This document shows positions 56,774 through 64,000 of a DNA stretch of 64,000 nucleotides, piece after piece. The stretch lies in NCBI RefSeq assembly GCF_028473665.1, contig NZ_CP098774.1, forward strand, positions 3,562,501 through 3,626,500. The letters run 5' to 3'. This stretch comes from Sphingomonas sp. QA11. GTDB lineage: Bacteria > Pseudomonadota > Alphaproteobacteria > Sphingomonadales > Sphingomonadaceae. The notes beneath the pieces were generated by a model that did no database searches, had not been told where the DNA came from, and saw only the letters and a list, made by a program, of their open reading frames with translations. Numbering within the stretch: position 1 is the stretch's first letter; each line of letters starts with the position of its first letter. The translations under genes and the position numbers were made by a program.

Positions 56774-58026
56774 CAGGAAAACAGCGCCTCCAAATGCGCG
56801 TTGAGGAACTTGCCCTGCGGGTCGGCAGCACGGCGCACCGTGCGATACCGTTCCGCCATTGGGTAAAGGCTGTCGACATCGTCCCGCGAGAGCGTGTGCC
56901 GCTTGGCCCAGTGCGGCCTGCCGCCATGCGCGCGGAAGATCTCCTCGGCATCGGCGAACAGATCGCGCCACGGCATCGCCGCATATTGATGCATCGAAAT
57001 CGCCGCGACGGGGCCCCGATTCATCGGGCTCATCCAGATATCGTCCCCGGCAACCACGCGATATTCGAACGGGAAGGACACCGGCAACCGCCGACGCCGG
57101 ATCCAGGCGACCACTTCGTCGAGCGCCTCCATCCCCGTCGCGCGGGGCATCTCATATTCCATTTCCTCGAACCGGATCGTCCGGTCCGACGGGAAGATGG
57201 TGTGGGCGGGTCCACGGCGACGGCCGTCAAAGCCGGTCTTCATCATCAGCCGCTGGAGAACCGGCACCAGCGGCGGCGCGAACGCACCGATCTTGAGCAG
57301 CCGTCGAAACGCGGTTTCCTCCATGTCGGTGGTGGAGGGCGGTGGATCGCACGGATCGGTCATCTCGAGCGTCTTGAGGATCACGTCGTCGGCATGGGGG
57401 AAGAACCAGAATTCGACATGGCGATGCCGTTCGACAAGCGAGTCATAGCTTTCGCGCACCTCAGCCCAGCTTTTCTTCTCGATCCTCTCGGTCAGATGAA
57501 AAGCGGGGATCACCTCGACCTCGATCTCGGTGGCGATCCCGAACAGGCCGAGCGATAGGCGCTGCGCCTGGAACAGATCGGGATTGGTGGTGGCGTCGCA
57601 CCATGTCGCCGCGCCGTCGGGCCCGATCAGCCGGAAACCACGCGCAAAGGTGGCGAGATTACCGAGATCGCGACCGGTGCCATGAGTGCCCGTCGCCATC
57701 GCTCCGGCGAGCGACTGCGGATTCACGTCGCCCTGGTTGGCCAGCGCAAGGCCTTCCTCCCACAAGGCAGCCGTCAGCCGTTTCAGGCTCCAGCCGGCCG
57801 GCGCCCGCGCCGTCCTCCGGTCGGGCGCGACGGTGAGGGTCGCGGCCATGTCCTCCAGGCAGACGATCAGTTCGTCCGACTGGCAGAGCGGCATGAAGGA
57901 ATGGCCGGCCCCGGTCGCGCGTACCTTCGCCGCCGCCCGTACCGCCGCCGCCAGCTCGTCCTCGGTCTTCGGGCGCAGCACCGGGGCCGATGCCACCACG
58001 CTGCCCGACCAGTTGGTCCAGCTCAT
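56773..58026 (-). CDS. FAD-linked aldonolactone oxidase (ALO family)
   Basis: A 417-aa VAO-type flavoprotein. The FAD-binding half has VRATGAGHSFMPL and LAGAMATGTHGTGRDLGNLA; the C-terminal ALO domain ends in RPHWAKRHTLSRDDVDSLYP and DPQGKFLNAHLEALFS, the pattern of L-gulono/D-arabinono-1,4-lactone oxidases. No signal peptide is visible, so it is probably cytoplasmic or peripheral. It oxidises a polyol or lactone. The ATG overlaps the cytochrome gene stop (ATGA), which suggests coupled production with an electron acceptor. Confidence 0.88.
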   Translation of the reverse strand: MSWTNWSGSVVASAPVLRPKTEDELAAAVRAAAKVRATGAGHSFMPLCQSDELIVCLEDMAATLTVAPDRRTARAPAGWSLKRLTAALWEEGLALANQGDVNPQSLAGAMATGTHGTGRDLGNLATFARGFRLIGPDGAATWCDATTNPDLFQAQRLSLGLFGIATEIEVEVIPAFHLTERIEKKSWAEVRESYDSLVERHRHVEFWFFPHADDVILKTLEMTDPCDPPPSTTDMEETAFRRLLKIGAFAPPLVPVLQRLMMKTGFDGRRRGPAHTIFPSDRTIRFEEMEYEMPRATGMEALDEVVAWIRRRRLPVSFPFEYRVVAGDDIWMSPMNRGPVAAISMHQYAAMPWRDLFADAEEIFRAHGGRPHWAKRHTLSRDDVDSLYPMAERYRTVRRAADPQGKFLNAHLEALFS

Positions 58027-59192
58027 CGCGCCCCCGCTTCGGCCGGCCCGTCATCCTCGGTGCAGGCGCCTTTCAGCCCGGTGATATAGCGAACGATCAG
58101 GTCCACGCCCTCCTTGTGCTCCAGGTCGCGGCCCAGCTCAGGCATCATCACGCCGGGATCGATGCTGGCCAGACGGTAGGGCAGGATCGAGGTCTCGGGG
58201 TGGCCGGGCACGACGTCGAAGGGCCGGTCGCCCGTCCCGCGACCGGCGGCGACCGGCGGCTTGCACATGCCGAGCAGGCGCGGGTCCTGCGTCTTCGCGT
58301 CGAGCCACAGGCCGGAGGTGCGGGCCGCGCCCACCGCATTATGGCAATGGCTGCAATTGATATCGAGATACGCGCGCGCTTGCGCCACCGGGCCGGCGCC
58401 CTTGTCCTGCCAGTCGGCGTTGCGCGGCACATCCTTGTCAGGAACACCCGTCAGATATCCCATCGCCACCAGCCGCCGAAGCTGGTTGATCTCGCCACCT
58501 TCGCCCGGGAAAGCGCGATTGAGGTGACGCGCCTTCAGTCCGATCGGCTCGATCGCGCGAGTCCGATAGTCCTGGGCGTGGCAGCCGGCGCACTGGTTCT
58601 GGTTGGGCACGCTATAGTCGAACCGGGTCCGGCTCGCGCCGTCGACAAAGGTCAGCGGAACATCGGCACCGGTCCGTTCAAGCGTCGCATCGGTGCCGTC
58701 CGCATTCCATACATAGGGCAATGCCACCCAGCCGCCAGCGCGCCGCACCAGCAGGCGAGTCTCGATCAGTCGCACATGCGCAAGGTCCAGGCCGTCGACG
58801 CCCGACTGGTAGCTGGCCGGCGTCATCTTCAGCACCTCGCCGCTGGTCTGCGGCTTCCCGGCACCGGCCGGCGTCGTGTAGTAGAAGGTCTTGGTGACGA
58901 TCGTCCCGACCGGAAAGTCGAACGCCCCGTCCGGACGATAAGTGGCATGAACGCCCTTCGGCATCCACACCGTCCGCCATTTCTGCGCATAGTCGCTGAA
59001 CAGCGGTGTCTGCAGCTCATAGGTCACCATGCCGGGGTGCGGCGTGATCCGTCCCCCGGACACGGTGAACAGCCCCCAGCCCGACAACGTCGCCGGATTG
59101 TCCTCTGCGTGGAAGGTGACGGTCGCCGGAACGCGGGCGCACGACGCCGTCAGCAGGGCCGCGGCCAGCGCGACCGCGAGATGCCACCTCAT
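58023..59192 (-). CDS. SO_2930-family diheme c-type cytochrome lipoprotein
   Basis: A 389-aa lipoprotein (lipobox LLTASC, Cys18). Two heme-c sites are present: CAGCH (201-205) and CSHCH (280-284), with candidate axial Met in a late GVMMPELGRDLEHKEG segment. The N-terminal ~190 residues (VTYELQTPLFSDYAQKWR) are the family's own domain. This family (TIGR03806) is regularly paired with a beta-helix protein, as here; the function of the pair is unknown. It lies in the periplasm or on the outer membrane, and could take electrons from the operon's oxidation. Confidence 0.92.
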   Translation of the reverse strand: MRWHLAVALAAALLTASCARVPATVTFHAEDNPATLSGWGLFTVSGGRITPHPGMVTYELQTPLFSDYAQKWRTVWMPKGVHATYRPDGAFDFPVGTIVTKTFYYTTPAGAGKPQTSGEVLKMTPASYQSGVDGLDLAHVRLIETRLLVRRAGGWVALPYVWNADGTDATLERTGADVPLTFVDGASRTRFDYSVPNQNQCAGCHAQDYRTRAIEPIGLKARHLNRAFPGEGGEINQLRRLVAMGYLTGVPDKDVPRNADWQDKGAGPVAQARAYLDINCSHCHNAVGAARTSGLWLDAKTQDPRLLGMCKPPVAAGRGTGDRPFDVVPGHPETSILPYRLASIDPGVMMPELGRDLEHKEGVDLIVRYITGLKGACTEDDGPAEAGAR

Positions 59193-59202
59193 GACGCTTT
59201 GC

Positions 59203-60441
59203 TCATGATGCCTTGCCGCTGTCCTTCGTCATCTTCTCAGGCAGCACGATCTCCGGCAGACGCGTCGCTGGCGCGCAGTCGACGCTCGTATCGATCCTGG
59301 CCTTGGCGAACTTGCCCGGCCCGTCGACGTTCAGCATCTTCGCCGCGCCGTTCTGAACGCAGATGCCGGGGTTCTTCAGCTTGGGATTGACGAACCCGTC
59401 CCACAGCACGTCGGGCAGCCGCCCGCCGGCCAGCGCCTTCATCGGGGCGAAGCGGCCGCCCGGATCGTCACCGCCGCCGGAGAAGCGGTTACCCGTGACG
59501 TAGATATTCTCGGGATAAGGATCATAGGCGGCGGCGATCCCCTTCTTGGTATCGAAGCCGGTCGAATAATAGCTGGAGATGATGACGTTGGCGGTCTTGT
59601 TGTCCTTCACGTCATTGTCGAAGATCTCGACCTCGTCGTTCGAATTGACGATCACGCCCGATCCCGCCGGCACCGAGCTGACCGCGCTGCCCTTCGCGCC
59701 GAAATTGGCATGGTTGTTGGCGACTACCTGGTTCTTGTACACGCGTGTCTTGCTGCCCGGCACCGGCAGGTTCGGCATGTTGAATACCAGGATGCCGCCC
59801 GTATTGCCCGTCGCGGTGTTGCCATAGACATCGGCATGGCTCGAATTCTCGATCTCGATACCGGCGACATTGTCTTCCGCACGGTTATTGCGCACGATGA
59901 TGTTACTCGACTGGCCGACATAGATGCCGGCATCGGATGCGCCCTTCACCACCGATCCCTCGATCAGCACGTTGGTCACCTGCACGGGATACAGGCCATA
60001 GGCACCGTTCGAGGTCTTGCCCCCGCCAGTCCATTCGGCGCGGACGCGTCGGATCACGGTGTTCTTCACCCCGTTCACCTTCAGCGCGTCGCCCTTCGTA
60101 TCCTCGAACGCCAGATCCCGGATGGTGAAATCGTCACCGGTCACCAGCATGCCCTCGGCGCCCGACGTCTGCTTCGCGAAGGACAGGATCGTCTTGTCCA
60201 TGCCGGCGCCCTTCACCGTCACGCCGTTGGCGGTCAGGCTCAGGCTGCGGCTCAGCGCATATTTGCCCGCCGGGATGTCGACCACGTCGCCCGGCTTCGC
60301 ATCGAGCAACTTCTGCTGCAGGTTCTTCTCGAAATCGGGGTCGATGACGAAACCCTGCGCATCGGTCTTCGGACCTCCGCTGCATCCGCCCGCGAGCGCC
60401 AGCACGGCGACACAGCCCAGAAGCGCTATCCTGTTCCTCAT
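59203..60441 (-). CDS. parallel beta-helix repeat lipoprotein (partner of SO_2930-type cytochrome)
   Basis: A 412-aa lipoprotein (LALAGGC lipobox). After DVVDIPAGKYALSRSLSL come stacked right-handed beta-helix turns (VIRRVRAEWTG, VLIEGSVVKGASDAGIYVGQ, IIVRNNRAEDNVAGIEIENS, VYGNTATGNTGGILVFN). It belongs to TIGR03805, which occurs in two-gene pairs with TIGR03806. Such proteins often bind or cleave carbohydrate, but no catalytic residues can be named here. It is 10 bp from the cytochrome gene and 23 bp from the receptor gene. Confidence 0.92.
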   Translation of the reverse strand: MRNRIALLGCVAVLALAGGCSGGPKTDAQGFVIDPDFEKNLQQKLLDAKPGDVVDIPAGKYALSRSLSLTANGVTVKGAGMDKTILSFAKQTSGAEGMLVTGDDFTIRDLAFEDTKGDALKVNGVKNTVIRRVRAEWTGGGKTSNGAYGLYPVQVTNVLIEGSVVKGASDAGIYVGQSSNIIVRNNRAEDNVAGIEIENSSHADVYGNTATGNTGGILVFNMPNLPVPGSKTRVYKNQVVANNHANFGAKGSAVSSVPAGSGVIVNSNDEVEIFDNDVKDNKTANVIISSYYSTGFDTKKGIAAAYDPYPENIYVTGNRFSGGGDDPGGRFAPMKALAGGRLPDVLWDGFVNPKLKNPGICVQNGAAKMLNVDGPGKFAKARIDTSVDCAPATRLPEIVLPEKMTKDSGKAS

Positions 60442-60464
60442 GCCACTCTCTCCTTGATTATGCC

Positions 60465-62909
60465 CTAGAAACGGAAGCCGATTTCGGCCCCGTAGAAACC
60501 GGGCCGTTCGGCACGGACATAGGGGGTGTTGAAGATGTCGTTCGTGATCGTGTTCAACGTCTGGTAGTAGCGTTTGTTGAGCAGGTTCTCGGCATAGAGC
60601 GCAACCGTCAGATGGTTGTCCGGCGAGCGCCAGCCGATCCTGGCATTGATGATGTTGCGGGGCGAGCGAAGCGCACCGAGTTTCGACCAGTCGACGAACG
60701 GGGCAATCGATGCGTCGATCGCGCGCTGGGCGTCGTTCAGCCGCTGGCGCGAGGTATAGCTGTAGCTGGCATCGGCGAAGATCGACCCGTGCCCGATATC
60801 ATGATCGTAGTGACCGCTCAGCACCCCGCGGAAGGTCGGCTCACCGGTCGGCTGGCCGGATATGTCGACGCCCTGTTCGACCCGCTTGACCCATGTCGAG
60901 TTGATCGCACCGGCGGTGACGCCGATCGTGAAATCGCGCGAGATGACGAATTTCGTCTCGAGATCGACGCCATAAGCCTGGGAATCGCCCGATCGGGTCT
61001 GGTATTGCGGCAGGCAGACAGTGCCCGCGGGCGGCGGCGTCATCGCGCAATCCGGATTGGTGCTTGGCTCCAGGCTGATCGACTGGCGGTTCTTGTACTT
61101 GAAATAATAGCCGGAAAGGTTGAATCGCACCCGACGGTCGAACAGTTCTGTCTTGAAGCCGCCCTCGAAATTCCACACCTTTTCGGGCGCGAAGAACGAG
61201 TTGATTTCGGTCGAATTGAACCCGCCCGCCTTGTAGCCACGTGATGCGGAAGCATAGAGATGCTGGTCGTCGTTCAGGTCGTACTGGATCACGAAGCGCG
61301 GGCTGACATCGCTGAAGGTCGCCCGGCGGGTGAAGGGAATTCCCTCCAGCGGGCCTTCGTCGAACACGAGGCCATTGGGGCCGATGACGGTGCGATAGAA
61401 ATCTGCGACGCTGATCGGCACGTCCGGAAAGGCAGGAGCACCGATGATCGCGTTGTAGAGCGACCCAGGCGCCATGATCGTCTCGAGCCCGGGGGCCGTG
61501 AATCCGCCATTGCTCCAGGTGAATTTCTTCAGGTCGTGGGTATAGCGGATACCCGCGGTCAGGCTCAGGCGGTCAGTCACCTTGTAGGTCGCGTCGCCAA
61601 ACGCCGCGTAGGAATCGTTCGCCGCCCGGTTGTTCATGTCTTCGTGATATTGCTGGCCGAATACCGGCAAGCCGGCGGCGTCGAGCGCAGTGAAGATCGG
61701 AAAGCCGACCGCCGCGCCCAGAATGCGATCCACCGAATCCGTCAGCAACGTCACCGCGCTGGTCTGCCGCCCGCGTTCGTGAAAATAGCTCACCCCGGCG
61801 ATCGCGCTCAGCCGGTCATTGTCGAAGCCGACGCGGAATTCCTGGTACAGGCTGCTGTTCTTCTCGATATTCTCCGTGTCGAAATAGCGCGTCGGATCAG
61901 CGGTGCCGTCCTCGTCCTCGCGATTGTGCGTTTCGAAATGCTTGAACGAGCTGATGCTGGTGAAGGTCAGCGGGCCGGTGTGATGCGTGGCGGTGAACGA
62001 CACGGCATGCAGGATTCGTGTTTCCTTGTCGCCGATCACGTCGTTCGCATGAGGGCCGGCGGGATCGGTGCTCAGCGCATATTTGCTGATCCCGATCGCG
62101 AACGGCCCGTCCTTGTTCGTATCGTCATGGTCATAGGCAAGCACGAAATCAGTGTCGCTGGTCGGCGCCCAGCGCAGCGCGGCCCGGCCCGACTTGTTGT
62201 TCTCGCCTTCGCGCTTCTCCCCGGTGATCGCGTCGGTCAGATAGCCTTGGCGATAGTTGGAGACGCCGTTCAGGCGCAGATAGAGCGTGTCGGTCAGCGG
62301 GATGTTCACCGTCACGTCGGCGCGGACCTTGCGGTAGTTGCCGACCTGGATCGTGCCGATGAGCTCCCGCTTGTCGCTTGGCTTGTTGCTGATGATCGAG
62401 ATCGCGCCGGCCGAAGTGTTGCGGCCGAACAGGGTACCCTGCGGCCCCTTAAGGACCTCGACCCGCTGGATGTCGTTGAAGAAGATCAGCGACGATCCCG
62501 ACCGCCCGGAATAGATGCCGTCGACGAAGATGCCGACCGATGGCTCTGTCCCGATCCCGAAATCGTCGGTCTGCACGCCGCGAATGGTGAAGGACGGTTG
62601 CGTGACCGACGTGTCGTTGATCGTCAGGCCCGGCACGAACTTGTCGAGATCTCCGATCGTCTCCGCGCTCAGCGAGGAGATCGCGTCGGCATTGAAGGCG
62701 CTCACGCTGATCGGCACCGACTGGAGCGACTGTTCGCGGCGCTGCGCGGTGACGACGATGTCCTGCAACCTGCCCGTATCGCCTTCGGCGTCCGCCTGGG
62801 CCTTGGCGGTCGCCGTCGTCGGGCCGCCCGCCACCTGCGCCACGGCCGGATTCGCCCATATCGCGGCCACGCCGGCCAGCAACGCTGTTCTGCACCCTCT
62901 CGTCATCAC
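60465..62909 (-). CDS. TonB-dependent outer-membrane receptor
   Basis: An 814-aa receptor with a signal peptide (cut after a region near PAVAQ), plug domain (DIVVTAQRREQSLQSVPISVSAF, VEVLKGPQGTLFGRNTSAGAIS) and a long barrel ending in GFYGAEIGFRF, with the terminal Phe expected for BamA recognition. The length and QRREQSLQSVPISV box are typical of the iron-siderophore/complex-carbon type found in large numbers in sphingomonads. It is the first gene of the operon and probably imports its substrate. Confidence 0.94.
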   Translation of the reverse strand: MMTRGCRTALLAGVAAIWANPAVAQVAGGPTTATAKAQADAEGDTGRLQDIVVTAQRREQSLQSVPISVSAFNADAISSLSAETIGDLDKFVPGLTINDTSVTQPSFTIRGVQTDDFGIGTEPSVGIFVDGIYSGRSGSSLIFFNDIQRVEVLKGPQGTLFGRNTSAGAISIISNKPSDKRELIGTIQVGNYRKVRADVTVNIPLTDTLYLRLNGVSNYRQGYLTDAITGEKREGENNKSGRAALRWAPTSDTDFVLAYDHDDTNKDGPFAIGISKYALSTDPAGPHANDVIGDKETRILHAVSFTATHHTGPLTFTSISSFKHFETHNREDEDGTADPTRYFDTENIEKNSSLYQEFRVGFDNDRLSAIAGVSYFHERGRQTSAVTLLTDSVDRILGAAVGFPIFTALDAAGLPVFGQQYHEDMNNRAANDSYAAFGDATYKVTDRLSLTAGIRYTHDLKKFTWSNGGFTAPGLETIMAPGSLYNAIIGAPAFPDVPISVADFYRTVIGPNGLVFDEGPLEGIPFTRRATFSDVSPRFVIQYDLNDDQHLYASASRGYKAGGFNSTEINSFFAPEKVWNFEGGFKTELFDRRVRFNLSGYYFKYKNRQSISLEPSTNPDCAMTPPPAGTVCLPQYQTRSGDSQAYGVDLETKFVISRDFTIGVTAGAINSTWVKRVEQGVDISGQPTGEPTFRGVLSGHYDHDIGHGSIFADASYSYTSRQRLNDAQRAIDASIAPFVDWSKLGALRSPRNIINARIGWRSPDNHLTVALYAENLLNKRYYQTLNTITNDIFNTPYVRAERPGFYGAEIGFRF

Positions 62910-62955
62910 TCAACTCCCCAGCTGCGATAACGACTCGAAGGCTATCGCGATTGGG

Positions 62956-62967
62956 TAGCGAACGCTA
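62956..62967. promoter_or_regulatory. inverted repeat TAGCG-aa-CGCTA upstream of the TonB receptor
   Basis: A short dyad about 50 nt upstream of the receptor start within a 126-bp gap. It is well placed for a repressor such as the operon's TetR, but it is short, and similar words could occur by chance in GC-rich DNA. Confidence 0.3.
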
Positions 62968-63035
62968 TCGAAATTATTGCGCAGCAATTTGGGCCGTCGA
63001 GCGGTCCGGAAAAGGCTGGAAAACGCGCTCCCGGC

Positions 63036-63506
63036 CTATCGCCCGATCATCGTTTCGAGCCGCTGGTATCCCGCTTCCATGCCATGCTCCATGCCGCTGG
63101 CGAGCATCGCCGCCCGCGTTTCCGCATCGGGCACCGTCATCCGCATCGTCATCAGCGTGCCGCTGCCATCGGGCGTGAAGACCGTCTCGACATGATTGTC
63201 CGGGGTGGGATCGGGCAGGTACATACGCTCGACATGGACGATCCGGCTGAACGGCTGGAGCTCGATGAACTCGCCGGTCAGATGGAAACCGCCCCCGGCA
63301 CCGTCGGACCATTCGTACCGAATCTCCCCGCCCGGGCGCGCATCGTTAATGCACACCGGCATCGTCCAGCCCTCGGGGCCGAGCATCCATTGCTTGATCA
63401 GCTCTGGTTCGACATGCGCGCGATAGACCGCCTCGGGCGGCGCCGCGAACCGCCGTGTGACAAGGACATGGGTGTCGCCTTCAGTGGTGAGCGTCATTGC
63501 GGTCAT
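63036..63506 (-). CDS. SRPBCC (AHSA1/START-like) domain protein
   Basis: A 156-aa START-fold protein: VTRRFAAPPEAVYRAHVEPELIKQWMLGP at the N-terminus, GGEIRYEW, and a final helix with GMEAGYQRLE. This AHSA1 type is commonly encoded right after an ArsR regulator; ligand unknown. The ATG at 63506 overlaps the ArsR stop (ATGA); the frame extends upstream only as a shadow of the ArsR gene. Confidence 0.92.
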   Translation of the reverse strand: MTAMTLTTEGDTHVLVTRRFAAPPEAVYRAHVEPELIKQWMLGPEGWTMPVCINDARPGGEIRYEWSDGAGGGFHLTGEFIELQPFSRIVHVERMYLPDPTPDNHVETVFTPDGSGTLMTMRMTVPDAETRAAMLASGMEHGMEAGYQRLETMIGR

Positions 63507-63841
63507 GAGACATTCTTTCCTTCCTTGGGGTTCATTGCGGCAAGGACGGCGTCCAGCCGGTCGTAATTGGTTTCGAGCGCTTTCCTGAGTTGCGCGAGCC
63601 ACTGGTCGATCTCGGAAATCGCGGCGGGTGCCAGCCGGCAGGGGCGCCTTGCACCATCGATCCGCCGCGTGATCAGTCCCGCCGATTCAAGCACCTTGAG
63701 GTGCCGCGAAAAGGCGGGCTGGGAGATGGCGAACGGTTGCGCCAGCTCCATCGGCGTCGCCTCGCCCAGTGCGAGGCGGGCAAGCACGGCGCGCCTGGTA
63801 GGATCGGACAAGGCGGCAAAAGTGGTATCGAGACGAGTCAT
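63503..63841 (-). CDS. ArsR-family transcriptional regulator
   Basis: A 112-aa winged-helix regulator: FAALSDPTRRAVLARLALGEATPMEL, then the recognition helix ISQPAFSRHLKVLESAGLI. It lacks the paired cysteines of metal-sensing ArsR proteins, so it belongs to the SRPBCC-linked group. It probably represses its own promoter, where two palindromes lie. Confidence 0.95.
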   Translation of the reverse strand: MTRLDTTFAALSDPTRRAVLARLALGEATPMELAQPFAISQPAFSRHLKVLESAGLITRRIDGARRPCRLAPAAISEIDQWLAQLRKALETNYDRLDAVLAAMNPKEGKNVS

Positions 63842-63852
63842 ATCGAATCCAT

Positions 63853-63878
63853 GTTATATAACAACTTTGCTATATAGC
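63853..63878 (-). promoter_or_regulatory. tandem 10-bp palindromes, likely ArsR operator
   Basis: GTTATATAAC (63853-63862) and GCTATATAGC (63869-63878) are both perfect palindromes, 16 bp apart centre to centre, only 11 nt upstream of the ArsR ATG. Their AT-rich cores stand out against GC-rich surroundings. Tandem operators at such spacing suit two dimers on the same DNA face or nearly so. Confidence 0.6.
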
Positions 63879-63895
63879 GGACGCGACCTTGTCAA
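63869..63895 (-). promoter_or_regulatory. probable promoter of the arsR-SRPBCC pair
   Basis: On the minus strand a perfect -35 box TTGACA (63895-63890) is followed after 15 nt by TATAGC (63874-63869) as the -10. The spacing is short, but the operator palindrome overlaps the -10, which fits repression. Confidence 0.5.
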
Positions 63896-64000
63896 TGCCA
63901 TCCGCCCCGCGCTCGCGGCGAAGAAAATAGACTTGCTGCTGCTGTCCGGAGCCCGGGAAATCGGGTCCGCTATTCACCATCATCTTCCCGGATGTGACGC

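Overview
The window is GC-rich DNA of a sphingomonad-type alphaproteobacterium, probably Sphingomonas or a close relative. The evidence is the complete alphaproteobacterial-style hopanoid cluster, abundant TonB-dependent receptors, GTG starts with ATGA/GTGA overlaps, and short interspersed palindromic repeats. No rRNA, tRNA, CRISPR array, integrase or insertion sequence is visible. Assignments come from motifs, gene order and family knowledge; no database search was run.

Region 1 (1-9.0 kb, all minus strand) is a scavenging unit. It holds a Tat-exported amidohydrolase, a TonB-dependent receptor, a Tat-exported S9 oligopeptidase, a PAI2-type FMN-binding protein, an HSL-family alpha/beta hydrolase, and a MocR (GntR/aminotransferase) regulator cut by the window edge.

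Region 2 (9.1-31.7 kb) is a hopanoid supercluster. hpnI-hpnJ-hpnK, a diiron ferritin-like protein and hpnL run leftwards (glycosylation, deacetylation and ring contraction of the hopanoid head group). hpnA-B-C-D-E-shc-hpnG run rightwards (farnesyl-PP to squalene to hopene, then processing of adenosylhopane). hpnH and ispH, hpnM and mlaA, and hpnN, a DUF2141 gene and dxs complete the set. dxs and ispH feed the MEP pathway; hpnM, mlaA and hpnN look like a lipid-trafficking module between inner and outer membrane. One copy of a palindromic repeat family lies in frame inside hpnG, and two more lie between hpn genes.

Region 3 (32.3-53.9 kb, all plus strand) is an extracellular contractile injection system (eCIS, Afp/PVC/MAC-like). 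The order is tape-measure protein, AAA+ ATPase, DUF4255 terminator, an uncharacterised 414-aa protein, one sheath, two tube proteins, DUF5908, LysM hub adaptor, VgrG-like spike, PAAR tip, gp25, and two very large baseplate proteins. The last baseplate protein is a fusion: baseplate module, 13-histidine tract, long proline-rich linker, and a C-terminal DUF1906 (Rv2525c-like, GH25-like) domain. No tail-fibre gene, membrane anchor or stand-alone toxin is apparent. The fused DUF1906 module is therefore the best effector or wall-hydrolase candidate, and the most interesting object in the window.

Region 4 (53.9-63.9 kb, minus strand) is a tight seven-gene operon: TonB receptor, lipoprotein parallel beta-helix protein, lipoprotein diheme cytochrome of the SO_2930 family, aldonolactone-oxidase-like flavoprotein, D-threonine-aldolase/DSD1-like PLP enzyme, MFS transporter and TetR regulator. 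It looks like an uncharacterised uptake and oxidation pathway. Upstream is an ArsR-SRPBCC pair with two perfect palindromes in its promoter region.
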